A stretch of DNA of 64,000 bases from Clostridia bacterium (GTDB taxonomy: Bacteria > Bacillota > Clostridia > Oscillospirales > QAKW01): assembly GCA_017464525.1 (NCBI GenBank), contig JAFTZM010000013.1, forward strand, positions 32,707 through 96,706, in the 5' to 3' direction. Position 1 is the first letter of the stretch; each line of letters begins with the position of its first letter. This document shows positions 10,712 through 22,393 of the stretch, piece by piece. Under the pieces are notes generated by a model, which was not told where the DNA came from, did not search any database, and saw nothing but the letters and a program-made list of their open reading frames with translations. Position numbers and translations under genes: made by a program.

Positions 10712-11197
10712 TTAGTCCTCCTTGAGGGATGCCAGCAGGCCGCCCTTGGCAATGATATTCTGAATGAAGGGAGGGAAGGGCTGGGCCTGGTAGGTCTTAC
10801 CGGTGGTCTCATCGGTGATGATGCCGGTGTTAAAATCAACACTTACCTCATCACCGGCCTGAATTTCTTCTGCAGCCTGCTCACATTCCAGAATGGGCAG
10901 GCCGATGTTGATGGCGTTGCGGTAGAAAATCCGGGCAAAACTTTTGGCGATCACGCATCCGGTGCCGCAGGTCTTGATGACCAGGGGAGCGTGCTCCCGG
11001 GAGGATCCGCAACCGAAGTTCCAACCGGCCACCATAACATCGCCGGGCTGCACTTTTTTCACAAATTCGGTGTCGATATCCTCCATGCAATGGAGGGCCA
11101 GCTCCTGAGCGTTGGGGGTATTCAGGTAGCGGGCGGGGATGATCACATCGGTGTCCACGTTATCAGGGTATTTAAAGACAGTACCTTTTGTATTCAT
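10712..11197 (-). CDS. leuD: 3-isopropylmalate dehydratase small subunit
   Basis: 161 residues; ATG 11197 ([27 protein letters not shown]) follows GAAGGAGGCAGAATA. The swivel-domain signature [18 protein letters not shown] is present. The length matches the short LeuD that pairs with the ~420-residue LeuC type. The start shares one base with the leuC stop (TAATG), so the subunits are translationally coupled. It binds LeuC to isomerise 2-isopropylmalate to 3-isopropylmalate. Confidence 0.95.
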   Translation of the reverse strand: MNTKGTVFKYPDNVDTDVIIPARYLNTPNAQELALHCMEDIDTEFVKKVQPGDVMVAGWNFGCGSSREHAPLVIKTCGTGCVIAKSFARIFYRNAINIGLPILECEQAAEEIQAGDEVSVDFNTGIITDETTGKTYQAQPFPPFIQNIIAKGGLLASLKED

Positions 11198-12459
11198 TAT
11201 TCTGCCTCCTTCGGATCGGTGATATAGCCGGTCAGGGCGCTGGCTGCGGCGGTGGCGGGGGAGGCCAGGTAGACCTCGCTCTCCACATGACCCATCCGGC
11301 CCACAAAATTCCGGTTGGTGGTGGCGATGCACCGTTCACCGGCGGCCAGAATGCCCATGTAACCGCCCAAGCAGGGGCCGCAGGTGGGGGTGGAGACCAC
11401 CGCACCTGCATCAATAAAGGCGGTAATATAGCCCTTTTCAATGCAGTCCTTATAAATCTGCATGGTGCCGGGGATGATGATGCAGCGGATGCCATCGGCA
11501 ATTTTCTTGCCCTTCAGGATCTGATAGGCAACCTCCATATCCTCCATCCGCCCGTTGGTGCAGCTGCCGATCACCACCTGATCCACCTTGATGCTGCCCA
11601 GCTCGCAGGCAGGGTGGGTGTTTTCCGGCAGATGGGGGCAAGCCACAGTGGGCACGATCTTGGCAAGATCGATATCGATGATCTTTTCGTATTCAGCATC
11701 GGCATCTGCTTCGTAGACCACCGGCTCACGCTCGGAGCGTCCCTTTAAGTAGTTCATGGTCACATCGTCTACCGGGAAGATGCCGTTTTTGGCACCGGCT
11801 TCGATGGCCATGTTGCAGATGCAGAGGCGGTCGTCCATGGAAAGGGAATGAGCGCCGTCACCGGTAAATTCCATGCTCTTATACAGAGCGCCGTCCACAC
11901 CGATCATACCGATGATGGTCAGGATCACATCCTTGCCGCTGCACTCCTTCGGCAGCCGGCCGGTCAGATTGAATTTAATAGCGGAAGGCACCTTGAACCA
12001 TGCCATACCGGTAGCCATGCCGGCGGCCATGTCGGTGGAGCCTACACCGGTGGAAAAGGCACCCAGCGCACCGTAGGTGCAGGTGTGGCTGTCGGCACCG
12101 ATGATGCAGTCACCGGCGGTCACAATACCCTGCTCCGGCAGTAAGGCGTGCTCAATGCCCATCTTGCCCACGTCATAAAAGTGGCTGACACAGTGGGCAC
12201 AGGCAAACTCCCGGCAGGTCTTGGATTGCTCGGCGGCCTTGATGTCCTTGTTGGGTACAAAATGATCCAATACAATAGCGACCCGGTCTTTATTAAATAC
12301 ATGATCAAACCCGGCTTTTTTAAACTCATTCACCGCCACGGGAGTGGTGATGTCGTTGCCCAGCACAATGTCCAGCTTGGCGCTGATCAGCTGGCCTGCA
12401 ACTACCTGATCCAGCCCCGCATGGGCAGCTAAGATCTTTTGCGTCATGGTCATTCCCAT
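11197..12459 (-). CDS. leuC: 3-isopropylmalate dehydratase large subunit
   Basis: 420 residues, the short clostridial/archaeal LeuC type. ATG 12459 sits 10 nt after AAAGGAG; an ATG at 12453 is an alternative. Iron-sulphur cluster cysteines are seen in [13 protein letters not shown] and [13 protein letters not shown], and [15 protein letters not shown] is the substrate/cluster region. It forms the aconitase-like enzyme with LeuD. The start is 1 nt after the leuA stop. Confidence 0.96.
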   Translation of the reverse strand: MGMTMTQKILAAHAGLDQVVAGQLISAKLDIVLGNDITTPVAVNEFKKAGFDHVFNKDRVAIVLDHFVPNKDIKAAEQSKTCREFACAHCVSHFYDVGKMGIEHALLPEQGIVTAGDCIIGADSHTCTYGALGAFSTGVGSTDMAAGMATGMAWFKVPSAIKFNLTGRLPKECSGKDVILTIIGMIGVDGALYKSMEFTGDGAHSLSMDDRLCICNMAIEAGAKNGIFPVDDVTMNYLKGRSEREPVVYEADADAEYEKIIDIDLAKIVPTVACPHLPENTHPACELGSIKVDQVVIGSCTNGRMEDMEVAYQILKGKKIADGIRCIIIPGTMQIYKDCIEKGYITAFIDAGAVVSTPTCGPCLGGYMGILAAGERCIATTNRNFVGRMGHVESEVYLASPATAAASALTGYITDPKEAE

Positions 12460-12460
12460 C

Positions 12461-14134
12461 TCAGTTTTCTCCTTTGGTCATATTATGGAAGGCACTCAGC
12501 AGCGCATTGGTGCTGGCCTTGATCACGTCGGTGTCGGTTCCCGCACCCCAAAACATGGTGCCGTCCTCTCGCTCCAGGCCGATGTACGAGGCCGCTACGC
12601 TCTGAGAGCCCTGCCCCTGCATACTGTGCTGCGTGAATACCTGCAGGATGTATTCCTTGCCGGTATAGGCTTTCAGGGCGTTATTGATGGCATTGAGAGA
12701 GCCGTTGCCTTCTGCCTCCAGATCGGTCTCTTCGCCGTTCTTCATAAAGGTGATGTTGATCTTTACTGCGTCGTTTTCCCGCATAAAATCAAAATCGGTC
12801 ACAGCAATGGCAGATTCCAGATTCAGATAATTTTCAATAAAAATATCCAAAACCTCTTCTACCTTCAGTTCCTTATGCTGATGGTCGGAAATATCCTTGC
12901 AGAGATAGCTGAAATGCTCCCGCATCTTGGGGGGAAGATTGTAGCCGTAGGTCTGCTCCAGCAGATAGCCGATGCCGCCTTTGCCGGACTGGGAATTGAC
13001 CCGGATCACATCTGCATCGTAGGTACGGCCGATGTCCTTGGGGTCGATGGGAATGTAGGGAACATTCCATTGATGAAGCTTGTTCTTGGCCCGGTATTTC
13101 ATACCCTTGGCAATGGCATCCTGGTGGCTGCCTGAAAAGGCGGCAAAGACCAGAGCGCCTGCATAGGGAGCTCGCTCGTAAACGTGCATCCGGGTGTTTT
13201 TCTCATATTTCTCCACCAGATAGTTCATGTCGGAAAGATCCAGCTTGGGGTCTACCCCGTGGGAATACATATTCATGGCAAGGGTAATGATATCCACATT
13301 GCCGGTCCGCTCTCCGTTGCCGAAAAGGGTCCCCTCTACCCGGTCGGCACCTGCCAGCAAGGCCAGTTCAGTATCGGCCACACCGGTGCCCCGGTCATTG
13401 TGGGGGTGAAGGGAAAGGGTGACATGCTCCCGATATTTGAGGTTCTGGCTCATGTAGGCCACCTGAGAGGCATAAACATGGGGCAGGCTCATCTCCACTG
13501 TTACCGGCAGATTGATGATCACGTTGTTGGTCTCGCTGGGCTCCAGAACATCCAGCACCGCATTGCAGACCTCCAAGGCATATTCCGGCTCGGTGCCGGT
13601 GAAGGATTCGGGGGAGTATTCAAAGCGGAAGTTTCCTTCATATTCCGCTGCCAGCTTTTTCACCAGCTTGGCACCGTCAACAGCGATCTTTTTGATCTCC
13701 TCTTTGGATTTCTTGAATACCTGCTCCCGCTGCGCTACGCTTACAGAATTGTAAAAATGAATGATGGCGCTGGGAGCACCCTTGCAGGCGTCAAAGGTCT
13801 TGCGAATGATGTGCTCCCGGCATTGGGTCAATACCTGAACGGTCACATCCTCCGGGATCATATCATTGTCGATCAGCGTGCGCAGAAATTCATATTCTGT
13901 TTCGCTGGCGGCAGGAAAGCCCACCTCGATCTCCTTGAAACCGACTTCCAGCAATACCTTGTAGTACTCCAGCTTTTCTTCCAGGCTCATGGGGATCACC
14001 AGGCTCTGGTTTCCGTCCCGCATATCCACGCTGCACCATACCGGCGGCTTTTCAATGTGATCCTTTTCTACCCAGCTGTTGTATTCCTTTGAAACAGGGA
14101 AGTACCCCACCTGGTATTTGGTTGCGTCTAACAT
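12461..14134 (-). CDS. leuA: 2-isopropylmalate synthase, long (LeuA2) type
   Basis: 557 residues; ATG 14134 follows AAAGGAGTAACGCT. The catalytic TIM barrel carries [13 protein letters not shown] (metal-binding Asp) and [41 protein letters not shown] with the HxH metal ligands. The C-terminal ~130 residues are the allosteric domain expected to bind leucine. The N-terminal [28 protein letters not shown] extension marks the long actinobacterial/clostridial form. It condenses acetyl-CoA with 2-ketoisovalerate, the committed step to leucine. Confidence 0.95.
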   Translation of the reverse strand: MLDATKYQVGYFPVSKEYNSWVEKDHIEKPPVWCSVDMRDGNQSLVIPMSLEEKLEYYKVLLEVGFKEIEVGFPAASETEYEFLRTLIDNDMIPEDVTVQVLTQCREHIIRKTFDACKGAPSAIIHFYNSVSVAQREQVFKKSKEEIKKIAVDGAKLVKKLAAEYEGNFRFEYSPESFTGTEPEYALEVCNAVLDVLEPSETNNVIINLPVTVEMSLPHVYASQVAYMSQNLKYREHVTLSLHPHNDRGTGVADTELALLAGADRVEGTLFGNGERTGNVDIITLAMNMYSHGVDPKLDLSDMNYLVEKYEKNTRMHVYERAPYAGALVFAAFSGSHQDAIAKGMKYRAKNKLHQWNVPYIPIDPKDIGRTYDADVIRVNSQSGKGGIGYLLEQTYGYNLPPKMREHFSYLCKDISDHQHKELKVEEVLDIFIENYLNLESAIAVTDFDFMRENDAVKINITFMKNGEETDLEAEGNGSLNAINNALKAYTGKEYILQVFTQHSMQGQGSQSVAASYIGLEREDGTMFWGAGTDTDVIKASTNALLSAFHNMTKGEN

Positions 14135-14138
14135 AGCG

Positions 14139-14516
14139 TTACTCCTTTACTGCGATAACTTCTACCTCCACTAAGGCACCCTTGGGAAGGGCTTTTACTG
14201 CAACACAGCTTCTGGCCGGTGCGGAGGTGATATAGTTACCGTATACTTCGTTAAAGGCTGCAAAATCGCCGATATCTGCTAAAAAACAGGTAGTTTTTAC
14301 TACATTTTCGAAGGTGCAGCCGGCGGCTTCCAGTACAGCGGCAAGGTTTTTCATGACCTGCTCGGTCTGCTCTGCGGCGGTGATGCCCTTTAAGGCACCG
14401 GTGGCCGGATCCAGGGCGATCTGCCCGGAGGAATACAACATATTGCCAACCTGCACCGCTTGGGAGTAGGGACCGATGGCGGCGGGGGCATTGGGGGTGT
14501 TGATTTTATTCAGCAT
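14139..14516 (-). CDS. ridA: RidA/YjgF family enamine/imine deaminase
   Basis: 125 residues; the GGAG of its ribosome binding site lies in the last codons of ilvA. Family marks are [29 protein letters not shown], the [23 protein letters not shown] tail with the substrate Arg, and the terminal Glu region. RidA hydrolyses the 2-aminocrotonate and 2-iminobutanoate released by threonine dehydratase, which would otherwise inactivate PLP enzymes. Its position directly after ilvA fits that job well. Confidence 0.95.
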   Translation of the reverse strand: MLNKINTPNAPAAIGPYSQAVQVGNMLYSSGQIALDPATGALKGITAAEQTEQVMKNLAAVLEAAGCTFENVVKTTCFLADIGDFAAFNEVYGNYITSAPARSCVAVKALPKGALVEVEVIAVKE

Positions 14517-14521
14517 ATTTT

Positions 14522-15724
14522 TTACTCCAATATCTTCATACCGAAATCGGTAAGTGCTTTTTTGATAGATGCAATGTGTTCAAAGTTACGTGTCTCCAGT
14601 GTCAGCCGCAGATAGCAACCGTTTACATCGGAGCCCTCGTTGGAATGTTCATGGTGTACAGCGGTCACGTTGCCACCCTGCTCCGCAATGATGCGGGAAA
14701 CATTCATCAGCTGCCCCGGCTTATCCACCAGCTCTATAGTCAACTGGCAATTCCTGCCGGACATCAGCAGACCTCTTGTGATGACTCTTGAAAGGATGGT
14801 GACATCGATGTTGCCGCCGGAAAGGAGGCAGACCGCCTTTTTGCCCTTCAGATCGATCTTATCGAACATGGCAGCGGCTACAGCCACCGCACCGGCCCCT
14901 TCTGTTACCAGCTTGTGCTGCTCCATCAGGGCTAAGATGGCGGCGGAGATCTCGTCGTCGGTCACCGTTACGATCTCATCCACATATTTGGAGCAAAGCT
15001 CGTAGGTCAGGGAGCCCGGCTCCTTCACTGCAATGCCGTCTGCAATGGTGAATACAGAGTCCAGCTTTTCGATGTGGGCATCATGGATGGAGTTGAGCAT
15101 GGAGGGAGCGCCGGAGGCCTGCACGCCGTATACCTTGATGTTAGGATTCAGGCTTTTAATGGTGTAGGCAACCCCGGAGATCAGCCCGCCGCCTCCGATG
15201 GGAACGATCACCGCATCCATATCGGGGATCTGCTCGGCCAGTTCCAGAGCAATGGTGCCCTGTCCGGCGATCACATCCGGATCATTAAAGGGATGAATAA
15301 AGGTGTAGCCCTCCTCATCCCGCAGCTGCAGCGCCTTTTGGTAGGCGTCATCATAGACCCCTTCCACCAGGCAGATCTCTGCGCCGTAGCTTTTGGTGGC
15401 CTCTACCTTGGAGATGGGGGCGCTGTCCGGCAGGCAGATCACAGATTTAATGCCGTTTTTCTGCGCTGCCAGCGCCACTCCTTGGGCATGATTTCCTGCA
15501 GAGCAGGCTACCACACCCTTTGCTTTTTCTTCCTCAGAGAGCTGAGACATTTTGTAGTAAGCGCCCCGCACCTTGAAGGAGCCGGTGATCTGCAGATTTT
15601 CGGTTTTCAGGTATAGCTCAATGCCCGGCCGAAGCTTGGGTGCATAGAGTACATCTGTTCGGATCGCCACATCCTTTAAGGCGTAGCGTGCTTTATATAC
15701 ATTGTCGAGTGTCAATTCTTTCAT
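14522..15724 (-). CDS. ilvA: Threonine ammonia-lyase (threonine dehydratase)
   Basis: 400 residues from ATG 15724, which follows TAAGGAACACT; the frame is open further up but would run into the MITE. The PLP lysine is in [13 protein letters not shown], the phosphate loop in [10 protein letters not shown], and [10 protein letters not shown] is present. A C-terminal ACT-like domain (~325-400; [27 protein letters not shown]) should sense an amino acid. It converts threonine to 2-ketobutyrate for isoleucine. The MITE ends 12 nt before the start codon, so the leader of this gene in the polycistronic mRNA is MITE-derived. Confidence 0.95.
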   Translation of the reverse strand: MKELTLDNVYKARYALKDVAIRTDVLYAPKLRPGIELYLKTENLQITGSFKVRGAYYKMSQLSEEEKAKGVVACSAGNHAQGVALAAQKNGIKSVICLPDSAPISKVEATKSYGAEICLVEGVYDDAYQKALQLRDEEGYTFIHPFNDPDVIAGQGTIALELAEQIPDMDAVIVPIGGGGLISGVAYTIKSLNPNIKVYGVQASGAPSMLNSIHDAHIEKLDSVFTIADGIAVKEPGSLTYELCSKYVDEIVTVTDDEISAAILALMEQHKLVTEGAGAVAVAAAMFDKIDLKGKKAVCLLSGGNIDVTILSRVITRGLLMSGRNCQLTIELVDKPGQLMNVSRIIAEQGGNVTAVHHEHSNEGSDVNGCYLRLTLETRNFEHIASIKKALTDFGMKILE

Positions 15725-15735
15725 AGTGTTCCTTA

Positions 15736-16009
15736 GGGTAGAGCGAAATATCTGAACCACGTCTTAAAAAGACGGATTTTCGCTCATTCTGCGTTAAAAT
15801 ACTCGCCAATACGCCGGTATTGGCTGTGTTTTTGCCTTAACTGAACAAAAATCAGCTCTTTTTTAAGATCTTTGACCTCAAAGCGAATAGATTTCGAGGG
15901 ATTTTTGCTCAGTTTAGATGTAGCAAAGCTGACGCCTTGCAAGGATAAAACGAGTGAAAGGCACCGAAATATACCGCTTTGAGGCGGGTTCGGATATCTC
16001 GCTCTACCC
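15736..16009 (-). mobile_element. MITE-like element, copy A (274 bp, TA target)
   Basis: Flanked by TA at 15734-15735 and 16010-16011. The ends are terminal inverted repeats: GGGTAGAGCGAAATATCTGA on the left against the complement of TCGGATATCTCGCTCTACCC on the right. There is no ORF. Inside are the palindromes CCAATACGCCGGTATTGG and CCTTGCAAGG and a GTCTT-AAAA-AGAC hairpin. A second copy lies at 24866-25188 in opposite orientation on the chromosome. TA targets and short TIRs point to mobilisation by an IS630/Tc1-mariner-type transposase, which is not in the window. The strand given is the direction in which the element faces ilvA. Confidence 0.8.
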
Positions 16010-17187
16010 TATAATAAACTGTTGATAAATTGTTCTGCAGCCCGGGGGGAGCGGTTGCCCTTCTGCAGGGCGTAGGCCTCGGCCCTGACATCCAGATCTT
16101 CGGCGGTGATGCCGTGCTTTTGGGCTAATTGATGTACGATCTCCAGATACAGTAGCTTGTTTGGCCGTTCAAAATATACCGTCAGCCCAAACCGATCAGA
16201 AAGGGACATCAACTCCTGCACCGTATCATTGTGATGAATGTCATCGGCGGTTGCCCGATCCGAAAAACTTTCCTTTACGATATGCCGGCGGTTGCTGGTG
16301 GCATAGATCACTGCATTTTGCGCTTTGGCCGATGCAGAGCCTTCCAAGGCCGCCTTCAGCATACTGAACTGATCATCGTTTTTATTAAAGGAAAGATCAT
16401 CGATAAAGATGATGAATTTCAGGGGATTATCGGCGATCTGCCCCATAATACGGGAAAGGCTGAAAAGCTGATCCTTCCGAAGCTCGATCAGCCGGACGCC
16501 CTGGCTTGCAAAATGATTGGCGCAGGCCTTGACTGTAGAGGATTTTCCGGTGCCCGCATCGCCGAAGAGCAGCACATTGGCGGCAGGCTTGCCATCAATG
16601 AGTGCCTGCGTATTGGCGTATACCTGCTGCCGTTCCTGCTCATAGCCGATAAAGTGATCGGTCGAAACATTGTCGGCAGCCTGAACCGGCAGGATCTCTT
16701 CTCCTTCCACCCGAAACATTCCGGCGGTAGCAAAGATCCCGTAGCCGCAGCGGTGGATGTTTTGCAGACGCTCCTCATAAATTTGGATAAAATCCATGGG
16801 CTCGTTGGCAAAGCGGGGAAGGTACCCCTCGAAATTTAAAGAAGCACACAGCTCTTTGGCGTCGATACGGGTCAGCTTGGAAAAAAGAGCCAGCTCTCCC
16901 GCAGCGTTTTCTGCTAATACCGTCGGAATGGCTTTTCCTCGGGCGGTGCCTACAATATAGGGATTTTCATCGGTGCAGACTGCCCGGTACAGGAAGTCTG
17001 AAAAGCTGTAATTATCCTCCCACAGGGAGTAGACAAATTCGCCGAACAGTTCCAGCCGCCGCTGCTTGCGCTCTTTGGTATTCAAAAAGGCGATAAAGGC
17101 GGTCATGGTTCTGTGCTTCAGGATCCCGCGGAATACACTTAGGGCGCTCAGCTCACAGGCCAGAACCTTTTGTTCCTGTTCTGTCAT
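16009..17187 (-). CDS. DUF815 family AAA+ ATPase
   Basis: 392 residues. I prefer ATG 17187, which has AAGGGTG at a good distance, over the GTG at 17196 that overlaps the ilvD stop. Walker A is FGDAGTGKSS (~residue 215), Walker B is FIIFIDDLSF, and sensor 1 is VIYATSNRRHIV. The N-terminal ~190 residues are the helical part usual for this family, and GNRSPRAAEQF is near the C-terminus. Function is unknown; these proteins look like stand-alone loaders or remodelers. It lies between ilvD and ilvA, and its TAG stop is made from the TA target plus the first base of the MITE, so the original C-terminus may have differed by a few residues. Confidence 0.85.
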   Translation of the reverse strand: MTEQEQKVLACELSALSVFRGILKHRTMTAFIAFLNTKERKQRRLELFGEFVYSLWEDNYSFSDFLYRAVCTDENPYIVGTARGKAIPTVLAENAAGELALFSKLTRIDAKELCASLNFEGYLPRFANEPMDFIQIYEERLQNIHRCGYGIFATAGMFRVEGEEILPVQAADNVSTDHFIGYEQERQQVYANTQALIDGKPAANVLLFGDAGTGKSSTVKACANHFASQGVRLIELRKDQLFSLSRIMGQIADNPLKFIIFIDDLSFNKNDDQFSMLKAALEGSASAKAQNAVIYATSNRRHIVKESFSDRATADDIHHNDTVQELMSLSDRFGLTVYFERPNKLLYLEIVHQLAQKHGITAEDLDVRAEAYALQKGNRSPRAAEQFINSLL

Positions 17188-17192
17188 AGCGA

Positions 17193-18863
17193 TCACCCTT
17201 CAAATTGATTGATGATGGCGCCCTTGTCGGCAGAGCTGACCTGCGCTGCATAGCGGGCCAACGCTCCTTTGATGCCGGCCTTTTTCTGAATTTTCACCGT
17301 TTCCTTGCGGGCGGCAAGCTCTTCTTCGGAAACCTTCAGTTCAATGGAGTAGGCGGGAATATTGATGGAAATGATATCGCCGTCCATCACATAGGCGATC
17401 AGGCCGCCCCGTACAGCTTCGGGGGAGATATGCCCGATAGAAGCACCCCGGGTAGCACCGGAGAACCGACCGTCGGTAATAAGGGCCACATCCTTATCCA
17501 GCCCCATACCTGCAATGGCCGAGGTGGGGGAGAGCATCTCCCGCATCCCCGGGCCGCCGGCAGGGCCTTCATAGCGGATCACTACTACATCGCCCTTTAC
17601 GATCTTCCCGCCGTAGATGGCTGCAATGGCCTCCTCTTCGCTGTTGAAAACCTTGGCAGGGCCTTCATGCACCAGCATTTCCGGTGCCACAGCACTGCGT
17701 TTTACAACACATCCGTCGGGTGCAAGGTTGCCCCGCAGAACCGCAATGCCGCCGGTCTTGGTAAAGGGATTTTCCACCGTACGGATCACGTCGGTGTTTT
17801 TGTTGACTGCTGCCTCAATATTTTCGCCCAGCGTTTTGCCGGTGCAGGTCATGGCAGAGGTGTCCAGCAGATTCAGCTTGGTCAGCTCCTTCAGCACCGC
17901 ATAAACGCCGCCAGCCTCGTTCAGATCCTCCATATAGGTGGGGCCGGCAGGGGCCAGATGGCAAAGATTGGGGGTCCTTTCGCTGATCTCGTTTGCCATA
18001 TCAAGATTGAATTCTACTCCGCACTCGTTGGCAATGGCGGGCAGATGCAGCATACTGTTGGTGGAGCAGCCCAGCGCCATATCGGCGGTGAGGGCATTTT
18101 TGATGGCCGCCGGGGTCATGATATCCCGGGGACGAATATTTTTCTGTACCAGCTCCATGATCTGCATTCCGGCGTGCTTTGCCAGCTCGATCCGGGCGGA
18201 ATAAACAGCAGGAATGGTGCCGTTGCCCCGCAGACCCATGCCCAAAACCTCTGTCAGGCAGTTCATGGAATTGGCGGTGTACATCCCGGAGCAGGAGCCG
18301 CAGGTGGGACAGGTGTTTTCTTCGCATACGCAAAGCTGCTTTTCGTCGATCTTCCCGGCGCTATAGGCACCTACTGCCTCAAACATGCTGGAAAGGCTGG
18401 TCTTTTTGCCGTCTACCCGGCCGGCCAGCATGGGGCCGCCGCTTACAAATACGGTGGGAATGTTGACCCGAGCCGCTGCCATCAGAAGACCGGGCACGTT
18501 CTTATCGCAGTTAGGTACCATAACCAGGCCGTCGAAGCCGTGAGCCAGTACCATGGCCTCGGTGGAATCGGCAATGAGATCCCGGGTGATCAGGGAGTAT
18601 TTCATGCCGGTATGACCCATGGCAATACCGTCGCATACTGCGATGGCGGGGAACACGATAGGAGTGCCTCCGGCCATGGCAACGCCCAGCTTTACAGCAT
18701 CCACGATCTTATCCAGATTCATGTGGCCCGGTACGATCTCGTTGTAGGAGCTTACGATGCCGATCAGCGGCCGTGCCTGCTCCTCCTTGGTGAGTCCCAG
18801 CGCATGGTAAAGGCTGCGATGGGGGGCATTTTGAAAACCGTCTACGATGGTTTCTTTAATCAT
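17193..18863 (-). CDS. ilvD: Dihydroxy-acid dehydratase
   Basis: 556 residues from ATG 18863 ([23 protein letters not shown]), with GAGGTG 7 nt upstream; an upstream GTG at 18872 is less likely. Iron-sulphur cysteines appear in [10 protein letters not shown] and [21 protein letters not shown]. The C-terminal swivel has [17 protein letters not shown] and [16 protein letters not shown]. It dehydrates dihydroxyisovalerate and dihydroxymethylvalerate to the keto acids for valine and isoleucine. Ten nt separate it from ilvC. Confidence 0.96.
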   Translation of the reverse strand: MIKETIVDGFQNAPHRSLYHALGLTKEEQARPLIGIVSSYNEIVPGHMNLDKIVDAVKLGVAMAGGTPIVFPAIAVCDGIAMGHTGMKYSLITRDLIADSTEAMVLAHGFDGLVMVPNCDKNVPGLLMAAARVNIPTVFVSGGPMLAGRVDGKKTSLSSMFEAVGAYSAGKIDEKQLCVCEENTCPTCGSCSGMYTANSMNCLTEVLGMGLRGNGTIPAVYSARIELAKHAGMQIMELVQKNIRPRDIMTPAAIKNALTADMALGCSTNSMLHLPAIANECGVEFNLDMANEISERTPNLCHLAPAGPTYMEDLNEAGGVYAVLKELTKLNLLDTSAMTCTGKTLGENIEAAVNKNTDVIRTVENPFTKTGGIAVLRGNLAPDGCVVKRSAVAPEMLVHEGPAKVFNSEEEAIAAIYGGKIVKGDVVVIRYEGPAGGPGMREMLSPTSAIAGMGLDKDVALITDGRFSGATRGASIGHISPEAVRGGLIAYVMDGDIISINIPAYSIELKVSEEELAARKETVKIQKKAGIKGALARYAAQVSSADKGAIINQFEG

Positions 18864-18873
18864 TCTCTGCACC

Positions 18874-19905
<1,032 letters not shown>

Positions 19906-19919
19906 TTATATAATGTTTT

Positions 19920-20411
19920 TTATTTTTCCAGGATGCTGCCGCCCCGTTCCAGGGAAACAACACCGGTTCTGCACATTTCAATAATGCCGAGGGGCTTCAT
20001 CACTTCGATGAAGGCCTTGATCTTGGAGGGCTCACCGGTCACCTCCACACACATGGATTCTGTGGTGTAGTCGATGATCTTTGCCCGGTAGATCTCGGCA
20101 GCTGCCATGATCTCTGCCCGGTTTTCGGGGGTGGTGCGTACCTTCACCAGCATCAGCTCCCGCTCCACAGAGGTTTCTCCCTCCAGCAGCTTGACCTGCT
20201 TCACATTGTGAAGCTTTTTCAGCTGGTTGATCAGCTGCTCCCGGGCGTAATCGTCACCGTTGAGGGTGATAGTGATGCGGGAGAAGGCGGGATCATCGGT
20301 CTCGCCTACGGTAAGAGAATCGATATTGAAGCCCTTCCGCATAAAAAGACCGGAGACCCGGGTCAGCACCCCGTATTTATTTTCTACATATACTGCGATC
20401 ACACTTCTCAT
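19920..20411 (-). CDS. ilvN: Acetolactate synthase small (regulatory) subunit
   Basis: 163 residues. The N-terminal ACT domain begins AVYVENKYGVLTRVSGLFMRKGFNIDSLTVGETDDPAFSRITI, followed by the C-terminal IlvH/IlvN domain. It binds valine and activates and feedback-regulates IlvB. The start overlaps the ilvB stop by one base (TAATG), which coordinates subunit synthesis. Confidence 0.95.
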   Translation of the reverse strand: MRSVIAVYVENKYGVLTRVSGLFMRKGFNIDSLTVGETDDPAFSRITITLNGDDYAREQLINQLKKLHNVKQVKLLEGETSVERELMLVKVRTTPENRAEIMAAAEIYRAKIIDYTTESMCVEVTGEPSKIKAFIEVMKPLGIIEMCRTGVVSLERGGSILEK

Positions 20412-22096
20412 TACTGCTCCTCCTTGGTGGTGATGATATCCTCAATGGAGCCGCCGGGGGGAAGCATGGGTAACACAAATTCATCCATATCGATGAGGGT
20501 ATCGATAAGATAGGGACCGTCGTGCTTCATGGCTCTTTCGAAGGCTGCCCGGAATTCTTCCGGAGTGGAGACCCGCTCTCCCGGCAGACCGAAGGCATCT
20601 GCCAGCTTCACAAAGTCGGTCTTTCTGCCCAATACGGTGTTGGAATACCGCTTGCCGTAAAAGAGGGTCTGCCATTGCCGCACCATTCCCAATACGCCGT
20701 TGTTCATGATCACGGTGATCACCGGAGTATTGTAGGTCACCGCTGTGGCCAGCTCGTTCAGGTTCATGCCGAAGCTGCCGTCGCCGGTGATCAGCACCGT
20801 TTTGTCTCCGCTGCCGATCTGCGCGCCGATGGCGGCTCCTAAGCCGTAGCCCATGGTGCCGAGACCGCCGCTGGAGGCAAACCGCCGGGGCCGCTCAAAG
20901 TTTACATACTGGGCCGTCCACATCTGGTGCTGGCCCACATCGGTGGCGATCACGGTGGTTTCATCCTTTACTTCATTGATGATATCAAAGATCTTTTTGG
21001 GGGTCATTTCGGTGGTGGCTTTGGCCTCCGCCTGCTCCTCGATGGCCTTTGCTTCGGCTTTGAATCGTTCTACCGTCTGCTGCCATTCCGAATGCTCCTG
21101 CTTGGCGCAGCGCTCTAAGATCCGGCTGAAGGAGGAAACAATGTTGCCGATCAGCCCCACCTCTACCTTTACATTTTTATTGATCTCGGAAAGATCGGTG
21201 TCCAGCTGGATGATCTTGGCATTCTTGCAGTATTTTGCGGTGTTGCCGGTGGCCCGGTCGCTGAACCGGACACCCACACCGATCACCAGATCTGCTTCCT
21301 TGTTGGCCATGGAAGAGGCATATTTCCCATGCATCCCCTGCATCCCCAAAAAGCGGGGATAGGAATTGGGCAGGGCAGAGAGGCCCATAAAGGTACACCC
21401 GATGTACCCGTCGATCTTTTCTGCCAGCGCCATCAGGTCGGCGGTCATTCCTCTGCCGGCAGCACCGCCGCCGATGTAAATGTACGGCCGTTTTGCCTGA
21501 TTGATCAGCGCAACCGCCCGGTCAATGTCTGCGTCCGACGCTTCCTCCTGGGGGTAGGGAGGGACGATCCCTGTTGGTTCGTAATCCCACTCTGCAATTT
21601 GCACATCCTTGGGAATATCGATCAGCACCGGCCCCGGCCGCCCGGATTTTGCGATCTGGAAGGCTTCCCGAATGGTGTCTGCCAGCTCGCTCACGTGCTG
21701 CACAAAGTAATTGTGCTTAGTGATGGGGAGGGTCACACCGGTGATATTGATCTCCTGAAAGCTATCCCGCCCGATGAGGGAGGTGGGCACGTTACCGGTA
21801 ATGGCCACCATGGGAATGGAATCCAGCATGGCGGTGGCGATGCCGGTTACCAGATTGGTGGCGCCCGGCCCGGAGGTGGCGATCACTACGCCCACCTTGC
21901 CGGTGGCTCTGGAATAACCGTCTGCCGCATGGGCAGCTCCCTGCTCATGGGCAGCCAACACATGATTTAACCGGTCGCTTGCTTTATAGAGCTCATCGTA
22001 AATATTCAAGACCTGACCGCCGGGATAACCGAATACATCGGTAACGCCCTGCTCGATCAGCGTCTCAATGACGATTCTTGATCCTGAAATTTTCAT
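20411..22096 (-). CDS. ilvB: Acetolactate synthase large (catalytic) subunit
   Basis: 561 residues from ATG 22096, behind CTAAGGAGATATAGG; the frame stays open upstream but that part is the T-box terminator region. It is a ThDP enzyme: the catalytic Glu is in HEQGAAHAADGYSRATGKVG, and the ThDP/Mg motif GDGSFGMNLNELATAVTYN ends at VIMNN. It condenses two pyruvates, or pyruvate with 2-ketobutyrate. It is the first gene of a single-strand run of eleven genes ending at leuB. Confidence 0.97.
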   Translation of the reverse strand: MKISGSRIVIETLIEQGVTDVFGYPGGQVLNIYDELYKASDRLNHVLAAHEQGAAHAADGYSRATGKVGVVIATSGPGATNLVTGIATAMLDSIPMVAITGNVPTSLIGRDSFQEINITGVTLPITKHNYFVQHVSELADTIREAFQIAKSGRPGPVLIDIPKDVQIAEWDYEPTGIVPPYPQEEASDADIDRAVALINQAKRPYIYIGGGAAGRGMTADLMALAEKIDGYIGCTFMGLSALPNSYPRFLGMQGMHGKYASSMANKEADLVIGVGVRFSDRATGNTAKYCKNAKIIQLDTDLSEINKNVKVEVGLIGNIVSSFSRILERCAKQEHSEWQQTVERFKAEAKAIEEQAEAKATTEMTPKKIFDIINEVKDETTVIATDVGQHQMWTAQYVNFERPRRFASSGGLGTMGYGLGAAIGAQIGSGDKTVLITGDGSFGMNLNELATAVTYNTPVITVIMNNGVLGMVRQWQTLFYGKRYSNTVLGRKTDFVKLADAFGLPGERVSTPEEFRAAFERAMKHDGPYLIDTLIDMDEFVLPMLPPGGSIEDIITTKEEQ

Positions 22097-22116
22097 CCTA
22101 TATCTCCTTAGAAAAA

Positions 22117-22390
22117 TAAAAAAGCCTTCGTCTCCAATAAAGAGACGAAAGCATGAAAATACTTCCGCGGTACCACTCTTCTTCGCCCGAAAGCCCGGAC
22201 GCACCTCAGATGCCATCACATCTTAACTCTATTACGGGAGTACCCGTCTGCGTCTACTCTCCTGTTTGGGATTTTGAGCAGCCACTCCATGACCAGTTCA
22301 ACAATTCGATCCAATGTCTTGCACCAACCGACATCTCTCTGCGGCATCTTCCGTTGTTTACTACTTCATTTCGTCGCGTTTTTGATGTTA
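22117..22390 (-). promoter_or_regulatory. T-box leader of the ilv-leu operon
   Basis: On the minus strand: a Stem I with an AGAGAG bulge, the distal loop GGTTGGTGCAA between ATGTC and GACAT, then the T-box bulge sequence AGTGGTACCGCGG (22165-22177). The terminator stem is GCTTTCGTCTCT/GGAGACGAAGGC with a T run (22117-22152). Uncharged tRNA should stabilise the antiterminator and allow read-through into ilvB. From a manual fold the specifier triplet may be GTG (Val), just before the CTGCT arm that pairs with AGTAG at the base of Stem I; this is tentative. Confidence 0.9.
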
Positions 22391-22393
22391 GGT

